Below are positions 25,041 to 38,700 of a stretch of 64,000 bases of DNA, piece after piece. The translations under genes and the position numbers were made by a program. The stretch's first letter is position 1. The number at the start of each line of letters is the position of its first letter. Below the pieces are notes generated by a model that searched no databases, was not told the origin of the DNA, and saw nothing but the letters and a program-made list of their open reading frames with translations. Origin of the DNA: Plantago elongata (Eukaryota > Streptophyta > Magnoliopsida > Lamiales > Plantaginaceae); the NCBI GenBank assembly GCA_036897095.1, contig JAYMSP010000160.1:1-64000 (forward strand), in the 5' to 3' direction.

Positions 25041-26722
25041 CTACAAGCTCCGAATAAAAGATTGAAAATAGAAAGAATAATAATAATTGAAAAATATTAT
25101 TTTATATACAACCTAGTCAATCGCAAATATTCCTTTCTATCTAACTATTTAGAAAGCCTTATCTTAATTTTTTTACACAGTACAGCAAAGAAAGAGAAGA
25201 CAAGAGAATTGGTATAGTTTTGAAATATAATAGAATAGGAGATTGCATTTCTAAGAACATTTATAAGTTTAAGGGGAATAATTACATGCATCCTAACTAA
25301 GTAATATAGATAAATTAGGAATCATTGTTGTTCCATAACTAACATAACTAAGAAATTACCTAGATAGATGTCTCCTTCTTTCTATATTATATTTATTTTA
25401 TTTCCAAGCACGCACCGGGTATGGTAAGTACAAGTATTCAATGAGTGCACAGCATAGACATTTACGTTAAATTAGAATTTTTCTCTATAGACTCACAACA
25501 GATTATAGAAGGAAACCAACCATTTTTAATCGACTAACAAAATCTTTTCTAACCCTAAACATTTCTAGGCCTTCTAATTTCTAATAACTCTGATTTTGGT
25601 GATCTTTTTGACCTAGCTCTTGGTTTTCCTAAGTAAAATCTGTCTTTGATGAAATGTTTACGCCTGTTTGGTGTCGAGAGATACTTTGTTGAATTATTAT
25701 CGACGTGTTTACCCCCTTAAGGTTTATAATTGTTTACTTACTATTTGCATATTTGCACGTTAAGTCCTCTTTGTGAATACTTATTTGTTAAATGAAATGG
25801 TGCAAAAAAGGAATGTTTCAGTAAATACTAACAAAAAGTAGAAGAGAAGGATTCTACGAAGAGAAAAGTAGACAAAGAAATGCTGCAAGGCAAAGGAAGA
25901 GTTTATATCCGCGTGCAGAAAGAGAAAAACTAGATTCTTTCTTATATAGTTTCTATTTATTTAGAGTTAGCGGATTCTATTTGTCTATATTTCGTAACTT
26001 TCTATTCTCACGGAGAAAGGGATTTTCATCCTTTTTCTTACGAAGTAGCCTTGGATTCTTTTACTCTTATTAAAAATGAATACGTATGTACTTAAAATAT
26101 AATACAACTTTAAGGATATTAGTAAGCATGTACACAACATGTCCTATTTTAGCGCTTTTGGAGTTTTTCTTATAGAATTCTAGTTTAAACAACTAAGTAT
26201 TTTATGAACTATATATTATGGAATCTAGTAAAAGCATAAAATTATCCTATAGTCGCCCTTCTATTTATCTATAAAAGTGTTGGGGTAAAACATAATTATA
26301 GAATTGATGTGTTCACTTATATAATAAATGAGAGATTTGTTAGGTACACTTTTTGTAGGAAGGATAAGCTAGCAGTCACCATAGGATACACATATGTCTT
26401 ATCTAACCTTTGATTGAATATTAGTAAAAAAACAAAATAACTTCTCTATAAATATTTAACATCAGTTAAAGTTAATAAAGTCTCCTTTCTCCATACGCCT
26501 TACTCATGTTCATGTAAATTACTAAGCAAGACCTCCTTTAAGTTGTTACCAAAGAAAAAATCAAATCAAGTAAATTATCTATATATGATATTAACTTGAC
26601 TTATCATAATTTTCTATGATTGCTCTTTTAGGTTATGGATTACTACTCTATTAACTTACTACACTAGCATTTAATTTTGTTACTTCCATGTTATACTTTT
26701 CCTATATTATTACGCTGTAACC

Positions 26723-26744
26723 AAGCTTATATATATATAAGCTT
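26723..26744. repeat. 22-bp perfect palindrome
   Basis: An alternating AT core flanked on both sides by AAGCTT, identical on both strands over 22 bases. Mostly AT, so chance formation is likely. It could extrude as a cruciform. Confidence 0.8.
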
Positions 26745-26877
26745 TATATGAATAGAAATATTGGAAGCTACTTCATCATAAGGGAATTTAGAGTTTGGTC
26801 AAGTTAGTATTGTTATTATATACCTCATAGGCATGCGTACAGAACACACAAAGAAAAGGAATTTCATAGTTTCGTAC

Positions 26878-27066
26878 CTATATTATGTTATCCAGAGTAC
26901 TCTGGGTAGACGTGAGTAACCTATTTGTTATAGAACTTTCTAGTTTTAATATAGTTAGTAATAAGATACAAGCAAACTCCCTCCTGTAATTTAGTTTATT
27001 TCTTGCGATCATGGGTATTGCAGGAGCATTTCCACTTCTTAGTGGTTTCTTTTTTTTCATATACAT
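26878..27066 (-). CDS. Hypothetical 62-residue open frame
   Basis: A true ATG start (27066) and a TAG stop. The N-terminus is very basic (MYMKKKKPLRSGNAPAIPM), followed by a basic linker and one short hydrophobic stretch (FACILLLTIL, about residues 31-40). It lies on the same strand as the other coding-like patches in this block. Frames of this length are common by chance at 30% GC, no homologue is recognised, and no promoter or splice evidence is visible. Confidence 0.13.
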   Translation of the reverse strand: MYMKKKKPLRSGNAPAIPMIARNKLNYRREFACILLLTILKLESSITNRLLTSTQSTLDNII

Positions 27067-27520
27067 CTTTTAGGAAATAGTAATCCTCCTTTGTTTGTTC
27101 TAAGCAATTTATAGCATTCTGCTTTACTCTATTTTATAATAAATTACCAATCTTTGTAATTAATAGTAAAGAATACAAGTTATACATGCATAATTAAGTG
27201 AGTCTATTCTTTTCCTTAATAATCTATTAAACATTACAAGGTACGCTGTCTTTAATCTACTTTGTTGTTTACAAGGTACAGGTATACTATCTTTTTTTAT
27301 GTTGTATGCTATAGTATTTACTACATACAAGGGACTATTTCTCTTACAATAATTAAGTACTATTCATGACTTTCTATACTCAATGTTTTAAACTCTCCGC
27401 ATGCTTTTTTTTAGGGGGATCTTTAGTTTATAACTGCACCTCACGAATATTATAAGACCTAAGATTAATTAAATACTATATATAATAGACCCTTGGTAAT
27501 TAGGAGAAGAAGAGACAGAT

Positions 27521-27776
27521 CTAAGGCTTGGTTCTATTTATTATATTATTAGATACAGGCTGCAGCAAATACTCACGGAGTTTCTTTTTTAAGTCTTGCA
27601 TTTTTATACCTGTATTACTTTGCACAACCCGGATCCCAGGAATACCCACAGATACAGCTATAGTTTATAGGGCAAAACTTGGATGGAGAGTACACAGTTA
27701 CCTTGGCATAAATCAAATCGCTCTAGCGTGCACTGTGCTATGTTCGAAACAACTCATCTCTCACCCCCTTGATTGA
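27521..27776. pseudogene. GC-richer patch (about 42%) with open frames on both strands
   Basis: The patch from 27.60 to 27.78 kb counts 75 of 180 G+C. On the minus strand 27521-27664 is open for 47 codons and reads as a plausible soluble stretch (VSVGIPGIRVV, then MQDLKKKLREYLLQP). The plus strand is open from 27528 to 27776 from an alternative TTG start. In the first part its hydrophobic F/L/I-rich residues mirror the minus-strand lysines, which favours the minus strand; in the second part only the plus strand is open. This could be a decayed gene or element. No family is recognised. Confidence 0.2.
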
Positions 27777-28339
27777 ATTTATTGAATACATTCATTTTTG
27801 TTCTTATAAGGTATTAAGCTATAGTCCATAATAGATTAAGTATATCTTAGCGCTGAACCCAACAAATAATTGATCTTATTATAATCTTATTCTAGTTTAA
27901 AACTTATTAGAATTAATTATTTCCAACATATAAACAGCTTCTTTATTTAGTTAGCTTATGGATTTAACTTATCTCGTTTAGGTAGTATAAGTTACACTCC
28001 GTATCTTACTTTTGTAAGGACTACCAAACCAATGACACGTATCTTATAAAATATCCTCTATGACTCGAAAAGTACACCGTACTAAAAAAACATACTAAGA
28101 AAAGAACACACAGAGTAACGTAAGGCAAGTAAAATAAAAGGCTAAGAAGCCCGCCAAGTATAACAAGCAAGTATTTAGTGAGGTAAAGGATTATAAGCAT
28201 TATATATTTGACTATAAAATGTATTATATATATATTAAATTAAATGCTATTATATAAATTAAAAGAGAAGACAGAAGTATCTTGTTAACTTCATATTTAG
28301 AGTAATATTTATAATTGATAAGTACCAACATTAGTATCC

Positions 28340-28368
28340 ATTCTATAGAATTTTCCTATAGAATTTCT
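28340..28368 (+). repeat. Short tandem repeat around CTATAGAATTT
   Basis: CTATAGAATTT occurs twice about 14 bases apart between 28340 and 28368, followed by a degraded partial third copy. It is a small local duplication. Confidence 0.6.
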
Positions 28369-29299
28369 ATTTCCATAGCAATTATAATACCTCGTAATTT
28401 AGTACTTGTTCTGCATACATTTAGTTAGCTAGTTGCTCTTTATTCGTAGGCAAATATTCCACACTAATTTGGTGTACGCATGACTTAAATTATTTAAATT
28501 CTGTTGTAAATAAATTTTATCTGATGAAAATTGTGAGAAGAAATAGACATATCTAAAATATAGTGTACATAAAAATATAGAGAAATACTGCTACTAAGTT
28601 ATATAAAAAAAGAAAGAGAGACCCGCAACATATAAAAGAAACAAGGATTGTAATAAAAAGAACACACGAGAAGAAAAAGGATTTAGATAAACATGTCCTT
28701 TTATAAAGCAGAATTTCTTAGCTCTAAAAAATTACCTAAATTTAAGGCCCTAGTAATTTCTCTTATATAAACTTTATAGTAAGTAAGAAAATTAATCAGA
28801 ATATGAGCTAGCTTTATTTTTGTATGCTAACATAAAGAAATATCACAATATGTAACGTTTAAAATAAAAGAATTATCACCCACACTATAATTAAAACATG
28901 CACATATAACAAGGTTACTTCGTTTCAAGAGAGAATTTAATTTAGGAGTTTACATTTATTAAAGTACTTCTATTTGAAGCAACAAGCATAAAAGACAATA
29001 AAAAAATGTAACAACTAAAAAACACAGTTGTTATCTCTAGTTTTTCTTAGATACGATACTAAAATATATATTAATATTATAAGGGATACATAGTAAAAAC
29101 TCGTGTTAATTATATAGTAAAACAAGAATAATATTCTAATATGGGTCCTATTATAATGAGCTAGGCTAAACTCTTTCTTACAGCACAGGTACTTTTATAC
29201 ATTAGATAGTAACTTCTCTGCAATTCTTACAAGTAAGGTAGAACCAACCTACAATCGATTTATTTTAGTTATCATAATTGACTCCTGAAATGTTGTCTT

Positions 29300-32000
29300 T
29301 TCTATATTCTCGATAAAAAGAAAAAAGAACCTGCACCCTTTTTACCATGTCTTTTTATAGAAAGAGTTTACCTTTTATAAGATTTACTACTTTTACCAAA
29401 TATTTATACAAGAGAGTTTTAACTTAAATACGCTTTACTAGAGAAAGCTTCATTATATGTTAACTAATAGTTTATATTCTTAAGTACTAATATAAATTTA
29501 TAAAGAGAGCACCTTACTTACTACTTTAAGGGAATATATTGCGTAACTAAATTTTTATTTAAAGGTCTAAAGGAGTGCCTCTTTATGCACGTGTACTCTA
29601 TAAACACAAAAATAAGAAGAAGCTAGGATTCTTTTCTTGCAGCATTATTAAGATAATTTAGAAGTATATTTTCTATAAAAGATCTATAGTTTTAACTAGG
29701 CTAAGTATGGGCATAAAGGAAATGAATGAATAATTCTCCATAGTATAAGTATAATAAGATCTCTTATATAGGTGTTAAGGAGACTGCTACAAATTAAAGA
29801 TGCATTATATAAAGTGAAAGGGACGAGTTATCTTCTTTTAATAAGGCAGGGTAATTCTTGCTAAAAGAGAGGGAGTAAAGGGTATGAGAGAGCTTCTTGT
29901 CTAGTGATATTGTATTGGCGGCTAGTTACTTAAACTATACAGTAAAGTGCAATGTTATTTTTATGAATGCTTAAGTATCCAACTATTTATTATAGGAATA
30001 AGTAACTCCACCTTAGAAAAAGCTTAAATATAATTCTTCAAAGTATAAATACTAAGTACTAAAAACTATAAATTCTTTAATAAATGATAGTCATTTGTAA
30101 GATGACTCTATTAATATAAACCTGTAATAATAAGATTAATAAGTAAGCACTCTTTTTTAGTAGATAGAGGCATAATTTCCTTAAACTCTTACTTAAGACA
30201 AGTGCATATTAGTTTAATTGCTAGGGAAATATACATACATGCTATTATAAAGATGGAGATAAAGGGCGTATTTCTACTCCTAAGCGCATAATTTAGCATT
30301 AATATAAATACAGAGTCTTCTTTTAATTAAGGTTTGTAAGTGAAGTATTCTAATTTATTTTACTCTAGAGTTACTTATTGTAGTAGTGCTTTTCCTATAG
30401 TATAAAATTTTTCTCCCCTATACAAGAGAGTGCATTCACTTCTAAAGTCTTTATAAATTATACAATTTATTATTTAATATTATTACTATTATATAAATGT
30501 AACATGATATTCTTTTCTTACTTACTACTACTAAAGATGCTCTATATTTCTACGACTACTTTAATAATTAGAGAAAGGAGTAAATATTTACACTACGTAG
30601 TTAAGTACAGCCGACTCTTTTTTACGCAAAAATATATCTAAGCTACATACTATCCCTTATAGTATACTAGATTACTTTAAGCATATTTTAAACATGTATT
30701 ATGTTAAAGTTATACTACCTAAGGTAATAATATAGTTAGACTTTAATAACATAAGTCAAATAAATAGTAATAGATTCTCGTAAGTACTATAGTAATCCTT
30801 CTTTATATAAGGTACTCTTAAAACTATAGAGTTTATAAATAAAAGGAGGGAGTATTCTCTTTCATACGATCTTTATGTTCTATATGTATAGGATTTAACT
30901 AAGTAAAGTGGTACATACAGGTATGCTAACAAATAACAAAGGCTATTTAGTCTATAATAGACTAGTTTTAAATAAGTGCTCCTTTTTTAACAAATAATAT
31001 ATCTCATCAAGTAACACTTGTGTCTTATATAATTAAGAAATAGAGCTTTCTTTAAGAGAGAAAAAAAAGCACCCGCTATATCTTTATACAATAAATAGTT
31101 TTTTAGCATATTTAAGACTTATTCCTTATAAGATAAATATTATACTTAAGGAGGCGAGGAGTATGCATTCTTATTGCTTAACTATAACCCCTGAATTATT
31201 AGTATGCATAGAGAAGAAAATACTCTCTTTGTACATAGAGTACTCCTCTCCAATATAAGTAGCTATTATATGCCCTACTACCATATATTTAGGAAATTAT
31301 ATAGTTATTAAAGTACGTAAGATACTCGCTCTTTCTTAAGTAAACTATAGGATCTATTATAATAAGACGTAAAAGGAAATAGTTTTTCTCTCTTAATCTA
31401 CGCTTAATATAGGCAAGAAATAAAGGGATTAGCTGTTCTGCTATAAAGTGTACTTAAATAACTATATATTTAGATTAATAACGTCCCTTATAGCGCTTAG
31501 TATAATTACTAGAATAGCATATGTTCGTGTAGTAAGGAGATTACTTATGCTCTTTTCCTGTAAATAAAGCCTTAATACGCATCACTTCTAATAATATTCA
31601 TTCCTTTTAAAGTAAAGTCTAAAGTAAACGATAATAAGCATCCCGAGCATACCTATAATTACTATTATATATAGTATATCTTGCTAAGAAGACTTATAAT
31701 TATAAAATAATTTTTACTTTATATACACGCTTTTTCGTATTTGTCTTACACCTATAAAACATGAAGTTGTCTTACTATTACGTTATATCCCTTACTTGAA
31801 TACTTAAGTAACTTACCCCTAAAATTAAACCATATTTGTTTGTACCTAAGGAGTTTTGTTCGTGTTGTCTTATAAAAATACATAATTCATATGCATATCC
31901 TTAAGTCTTCTTTACTAAAGTAATTTGGTATAGACGTAATATTTGTAAGAATAAATTAGAATAAACACCGAAGAGATATAGCTATTAACGTATCCTAGTA
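29300..32000. repeat. Type A block: RIP-like repeat relic
   Basis: The same word usage as the other type A blocks: CTCTT, AGAGAG, GTACTC and TATAAA frequent, CA and TG scarce. No open frame of 60 codons or more. Two words here recur in another type A block: TGCTCTTTTCCT at 31548-31559 and AATAAGTGCTCC at 30971-30982 (see 37169 and 39242). This suggests shared repeat ancestry. Confidence 0.5.
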
Positions 32001-35000
32001 TAAAAGTAGGTTTAAATAAAAGTAGATTGTGGCAGGAGTAGCTTATATGTTATCATGTATCTACGTATATCCTTAGGTAGGATCGAATTGTTGTATTAAG
32101 TAAATGCGAGAAGCAAGGAAATTTCTTACGTATAGGAAGGATATTTTGGATAATACTTAGTAAAAAATTTTTATAAATATAGAAATATGAATTAAAGTAA
32201 GTTTCTATTTTATAGTATTAGATACTTAGAAGCATACTTAGTCGTAGTAAATAGAGTATCTTATAAACCATAGTATTAAGAAGAGTACATAGGTGGTACC
32301 CTGGGTAGGAAAGTATAGATCTAACAGCAAATTATAGTAGAGTCTCTCTTACATAAATTATATCTTAACTAAGTTGACTCACAGCATTGTTCAGAAATCC
32401 CCTTTTATTATATGCTATCTTTCTAGTAAAATTATAGTAAAAACGCGCATGCATTTAATCCTCGTCTTTTTTTTTAATTAGACTTCCTTTAGATATATAA
32501 ATGTTAGCTTACTCCGGGAGTATAACTTTTTCTCATGATGAGTTAACTAATAAAGACCCACTAAAGAATAAGTATATGAATATACTAAGACTTATCGTGT
32601 ACTAAACTATAAGGCAAACAACAAAGAATATTATAATATTTTCCTTATTAACATTACCATACTACAAGCAAGTATAATAAAAACGAAAAGAGAATAATGA
32701 ATAAATAGTAGATAGAGAGTAAATACTTGTAATGTTTAAGTCAATGTTTATGACAAAACTCCACTTTAATAATGATTAAGTTTAATTTGTTTATAGAAAC
32801 GTGTCGAGCTGGAATTGCACTACACTACACAGAGTAATAAGCAAACATTGTATACATTGAAAGAGTAATACTCACAATATTTGTGATTATTTCTTAGGAA
32901 ACATCGCAAACTACTTTATAAACTAGTAAGCAAGAAACAATCATTAAAATTTTTTGTACTGAATTCTTTCGTAATTATATAATTATACAATATCTGTTAC
33001 TTTTGGGGGTGACCCCTTTTAACTAAGAAAATTAGATGTATACTTATAACTAGAGAGTTTCCTTTAATAAGACGCGAGCCGTACAAATGAGGTAGTGTAC
33101 GTAGAATTCGAAGTCAATACTTAGAAAATAATATACTGTGTTATCATGAAGTTGCCAATTATTCCTTATACTCCCTTTAGTGGACACTTAATAACTAAGT
33201 AAACCCCTTATGTTTGGTACTATCATCTTGGACTTTTTTTAGTATTAAGTACGAAAGAAGGGGTATTTCTTACTAAGTGATAAGGTCTATGTATAAGGTG
33301 GATTATTGTATCCGAAAAATATTTGGGTATACTTCTACAATCTAGTTTTTTTAGTAAAAGTCATTACGTTAGCTTTTATAGGAGATGCACAAAAACATTT
33401 TATATATTATTATGGTATAAAGTATTTTCGCTTTTACAAGATATATTGTTCCTCTTTGGTCAATGCATAATATTTAATTCTCTGTGGTCTCTTTATCTAG
33501 GTGTTCTAAGCTATAACATTTACTACTCAGTTCAGCATAGAAATTATTTTTTTCACCAAAGAATGAAGCCAATCTATGTGCTGTATTTCAAAGAACGAGT
33601 TTTTGTGCTTAGCCCAACACTTGCTATATAATACTATGAATAACAACGTATGTATTTCTATTAACCTATATTATTTATAACTTCTTCCATTTTATACGTA
33701 ATTTGATACTTAAATACTTATCTTCAGCAACACTCACAACTTTGTACAACTTGACCTTTAGTCTAGGCTAGCATTAGTATTCTTCATTAGTTTGCGTCTC
33801 TATAGATGTACTAAATTAGTAGAGTGAGTATATTAAAAATAATTACATAAATTAATGTACACCATGTATTTGTTATGATTTTCTATGCTAGCTTATAATA
33901 AATGTATTTACTTCCGGAGTACTCTTACTTAATATGTTGTCTTTTTGTCTTGGACAATTTCCCCCTCCTCTAAGTAATTCTATTTTTTGTACGCGGCAAA
34001 GACATACAACTCCACTGTAAATGTAAGAGTTCTCTTCCTTCTCTTTACATCTTTGTTTAAAGATTCCAGGTATTTCACTTAATTACTATGACACACTTAA
34101 ATATACATTAGAATTCTATTTCGGAAGTCCTACTAGAATCTATTATACAACTATAAGGGTTCTTCTATATACTACACAAATACACAAAGTATAATATGAG
34201 TCCTTAGACAACGCCACAATACTAAGAAAAAGGATAAGAGCTAGGAGGAATTTACATTACGTGTGCTTGCTTTAGTATAGAATAAATTCTAAGAAGAATA
34301 TTACTTATGTTCTTCTAATTAATGTATGATTACAATTAAAAAAGAGCTACCCCATATAATTTAAGGAGTATAAGTATACACTTAATTTTTTAAGTGGATA
34401 TATTACTTCACGATTGCAAGACTTTTTTAGGGTTTCCTGTATATTTTAAGAATGTATTATAAAGACACGAGTTAACTACTACAAGAAGGATATAGTGAAT
34501 GGCTATATATATAAGACACATAAGAATTCTATATTATAAAGTATAATAATAAAGTATAAAACTTGCAAGGTAGAACCTAGTATTATTCATACTTCTAACT
34601 TCATAGGAAAGAAATCCCTTATAAAAATTTTTAATGAAACAACCTACACTATTTATTATAAGCTAAGTCCCATTAAATTACTTTTTATAAAGAACCAATC
34701 TCTTCTATTACACAGGTGTGTGTTTAGCACATTACGTAACTAAAATAAGTAACTAAGGAAAGGAGCATGCTTACTAGTTCTTGTTCAGATCCTTTTTAAC
34801 CATATATCTTCTTCGTTTACTTATAACTTATAGCATTTCTATAGATGTTTTATAAACAATTTTTTAAGATACAAACAAGTACACGTATAAATAACCTACA
34901 TCTAATATTCGTATTTTTAAAGTAATAAAATAAGCCCATACTTTAGAAAGGATGTAACTAAAATGTGTTAAAATGAAGAAAAAAGGATACGGGATCAAAT

Positions 35001-35700
35001 TATCTCAAGAATTTATTAAGAAATAATCACATGTAAGCGTAGGTATTACCATATAAACGTTAAAGCGTGTAGTGTAATATATTCATATTCCTCCTTTGTA
35101 GCTTTCTCTTATTAAAGCACTTAATCTTTTTTTTTTAGTTTTTGCGCTATTTAGTTATCTATCTTTCATAGTAGTACATAGAAGACACAGTGTATAATAG
35201 TTTTTTCATATTAGGCATAAAAGTTCTTAGTAAAGATAAGGTACTTTTATAAACAGAATGATAGATATAATAACAGGAGGTTGTATTCTATACTAGAGTT
35301 CATAATGGCAACATAAATAAGGGTAAAGTGCTTACGAATAAAGAGTGGTATTCCATAAAAGCGAGTTTCTATACTTTTTCAATAGTATTTAAACTAAGAA
35401 GGACAAGCTAGTTAATATAGGCTCAAATAGAATATGTAATGTAACCTTAGTACTATCGGAGGAATCAATTTTTATAAAGTATAAATGAAAAAAGAAGTAC
35501 TATCTATATAGTAATAGTACTAAAAAACAAGCATTATATGGGTACTCCTATTACAATTATAGTAGTCAAGAGATATCCTAGAGTCATTTCTCAGTTTAGT
35601 CTTAGCTCTATGTAGTAATTGTTGAGAATGGTATTCTACTTTGATTATACTGAATCAAAATAAATGTTCAAGCACTCGCGAAGTAATCCGCAGCTATGTG
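32000..35700. other. Mixed block, mostly type B
   Basis: 32.0-34.1 kb is type B-like; 34.1-35.7 kb is intermediate. The longest frame is 102 codons on the plus strand (33323-33631) from an alternative TTG start, very rich in F, Y and L. Its opposite strand reads as a more polar, interrupted sequence (SKCWAKHKNSFFEIQHIDWL), so the plus frame may be the shadow of a decayed minus-strand sequence. Nothing can be named. Confidence 0.4.
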
Positions 35701-38700
35701 AATTATACTTAATATAGAGATTAATATACTTGTGCTTTAAAGGAACATATTTAAAATCCTTTCTTGGTAAAGTACTAACTCGGGAATACCAGAGACATAG
35801 GGAAGAGTAAAATATAGGTTAAGGTTTATACTTGCTTTGAGTATTCTATTAATATGCTTAAAAAAAAGTACTCAGTAGTTAGTTAAACCCAACTTGGGGA
35901 TGTCTCTTCTGAAGTTTTATATAAAACTTCTTTACTTGTGTCCATAGCATGCATAATAGTGTAATACTCGACAAAGCAGTAGCTTTTAGTAGTTATTCTA
36001 AAGAGGAGCTTTTTACTTACTTAATAAAATAGATAAATACTTCTTAGGTATTAACAACTTCTTTCTTAATTAGTTATTAGTAGAAGAGAGAGTCAAGTCT
36101 TTTATCTATATTATAAGTAAAGGGCTTAGAAGCACGTTCTTCTATTAGTATAACCTAATCCATAAAGAGACACACAAAGGGGGTTATAGCATAAACTCTT
36201 GTATAATAATGATTGTCTTATAAAAGACTATTTTAGCAAACTCTAGCTTTTTTTTTAGAATATTGGAGAATTATCTTATCTTAAGTATACTCAAGTCTTA
36301 ATTTAAGTCATAGATATCTCTTCTAATATTATATTTAAAGGTTTGGGGAGAGAACAACTTTTTATATTAAAAGATATAATCCTTTGTTAAATCTAGAGTA
36401 CTCATAATATATACTCTAAGAAGGCTTCTTTTACTTAGGGTAAGCCATTTAGCACGTATAAATTTTCCTTCGTAATTATATAATATCAGGGGCAAGCACT
36501 TATGCTTTTTAAATAAACTATGTACTTTTCTATCCGTAGAGAAGTTTACTAATTAAGTCTTACATATAATATAAATTGCTTTTAGTAGACTCTTCTTATA
36601 TGCAAGATCTTTATTCTCTTAACCCTATAATATTCTAAAAATAAGGTACGTACTTTTAACTATGTAAAAGTACTCCAAGAGACTATCACGAGGATATTCT
36701 TAGGCACTTATAAAATGCTATTGCAAAGGAAGCTCTTATTTACTGCATAATTATACATTATTAGGAAAAAATCTCTTACTCTTTAAAGGTTTAGTGGTGT
36801 AATACTCTTTCCTCCATACACTTGGAGTAAAAATATAAAGTAAAGTAGCATTCTTTCCTCTCTATCGCATACAAAGAGCTTTTAAACAAAGGAATTTTAT
36901 AGAAATGGGGTTTATTACTAAGACTCATATCTAATATTTTCTAATACTTAATGATAACTTACTTGCTGGTAGATAATGCCTGGTTACTAGGACAAAAAAG
37001 TGCTAAGGCATACTAAGGTATAATAAAAAATTGTATACTAAGTTTATACTTAATTAATCTTTAATAATAATAAGAAACTACTACTCTTCCCTAAGTAAAC
37101 ACTCTCCTTTTTAGAATGCTTGGGTGTAATAAGACGTAACTATTTATAAAGTAACAAAGATATAATGGTGCTCTTTTCCTAAGTTAAAATTATAGCTTAA
37201 GTATAAGTGCTAATATTTCTCTAACCATTTATGCAGGACATTCCCTTTTTTATTCTAGTGTATATAAATAAACTTTAGGCAAGGGAAAATAGTATCTTAG
37301 CCTTAAGAAATAAGGTATAAATATTTAATAACAAAGTGCTTTGCTAGGAGTCGCCCCTTTTAATATAGTGTAGAGCCACTTTGTCATAAGTCATAATGAG
37401 AGTCTCCCCTGTCTTAAGCAATAACCTTATATGATAAATATGTATAGTACTACCCAATCTCTTTCTTGTTTAAAACTTTAATAGAGAAAAATCAAAAGCG
37501 TATCTTATTATAAAAATATTCTGCGTAAGTAATGCCATAAACAAGCCTCCTTATAAAAACAAATATAATATAGGTGTAGAGTAATGATTCTAAATAAGTC
37601 CGCAATAATATATAATTTTCCTATAAAAGTGAATGACTCCAGTTTTATCCATGCAAGTTATTAATAAACAATTGGTTTTAGATAAATTTCACATTATACA
37701 AGCTCTAGAAATATAGTAATACCCCTTACTCTAGTATTTATAAAAGATAATATTATTTTGCACTTTTAGAATTATTTATTGTATAAGTAAGGGCTTCAGT
37801 TTACTTCAAATGTTAGGGATCTTTCTTTTTAAAAGTATTGCTTCTTCTCTAACAAGTTAACTAGAGTACTTTTATAATATAAGATATTATAAGTGGGGCA
37901 TAAATATGTGCGCTTACCTAAAAAAACTTATTTAAGTCTATAAAGAGAGAAGTAACCTTTTACCTTATACACGAGAGGTTACTTATTAGATAGAATCCTT
38001 ACTTTATTTATAGAATTTTATAGTAGAAAATATTACTTACCTTTCATATTTTATGGAGATTTACTATAGAGCCTTAATTTTTATAATAAAAGAGTTACCC
38101 CTTATTAAGTATTATTAAGTTAAGTGAACTAATGGAGAACTGTCTTTTAAATTAGACTATATAGGATAGTACTATTACCGTAGAGAATGCCTTGAGCATA
38201 ATGTAGATATTTATGCCTATGTATTAGATAATGTCCTTAACCATTTAAATTTATTAAAGATAAGCTTTCCCTTTTATACTTTGATTTTGTAATAAGAAAT
38301 AAAGTAGAGCTTATATATGCATACTTTCTAGGAAGGGTTTGCAATAATAGCACTTTATGTCCTAATAACTCTTTACTAGTACTTCTTTAAAAGGTTATAA
38401 CAAAAACTCTATGTAGAAGGTATTATGTACTATATTAACTATAACGGGATACATGGAAACACCTCTATTTACTAGCGTACTCGGGTATTTGCCCTATAAC
38501 TTTACATAATTTTTTAATAAACCTATAATTTATAGTAGTACTCCTTCTTTCTAGTAAGATAAGAGAGAACTCAAGAAGATACTTGTATTTTAGACTAGTG
38601 AAAGGGACCAGCGTATACTCGTATATTATAGGACTCACTATAGCCTTTAAAGTCTAGTCTTTCTAGAGGAAGATATTTGACGTATAGTTCTTTATAATCT

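Larger units (their letters stand above)
21600..29300. other. Type B block with GC-richer coding-like patches
   Basis: Near-neutral dinucleotides: the line 25561-25620 gives TpA 5, ApT 5, CpA+TpG 4 and ApC+GpT 3. About 28.1-29.3 kb is transitional towards type A. The block stands out for patches of 42-45% GC at 23.20-23.36, 24.89-25.01 and 27.60-27.78 kb, each with a short open frame on the minus strand, plus a 62-codon minus-strand frame at 26.88-27.07 kb. These may be remnants of one or several genes or elements. The remaining sequence shows nothing I can name. Confidence 0.5.

Noticed and set aside
33323-33631. 102-codon plus-strand open frame
   Set aside because: TTG start, extreme aromatic and leucine content, and a more protein-like (though interrupted) reading on the opposite strand. 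The length is within chance.
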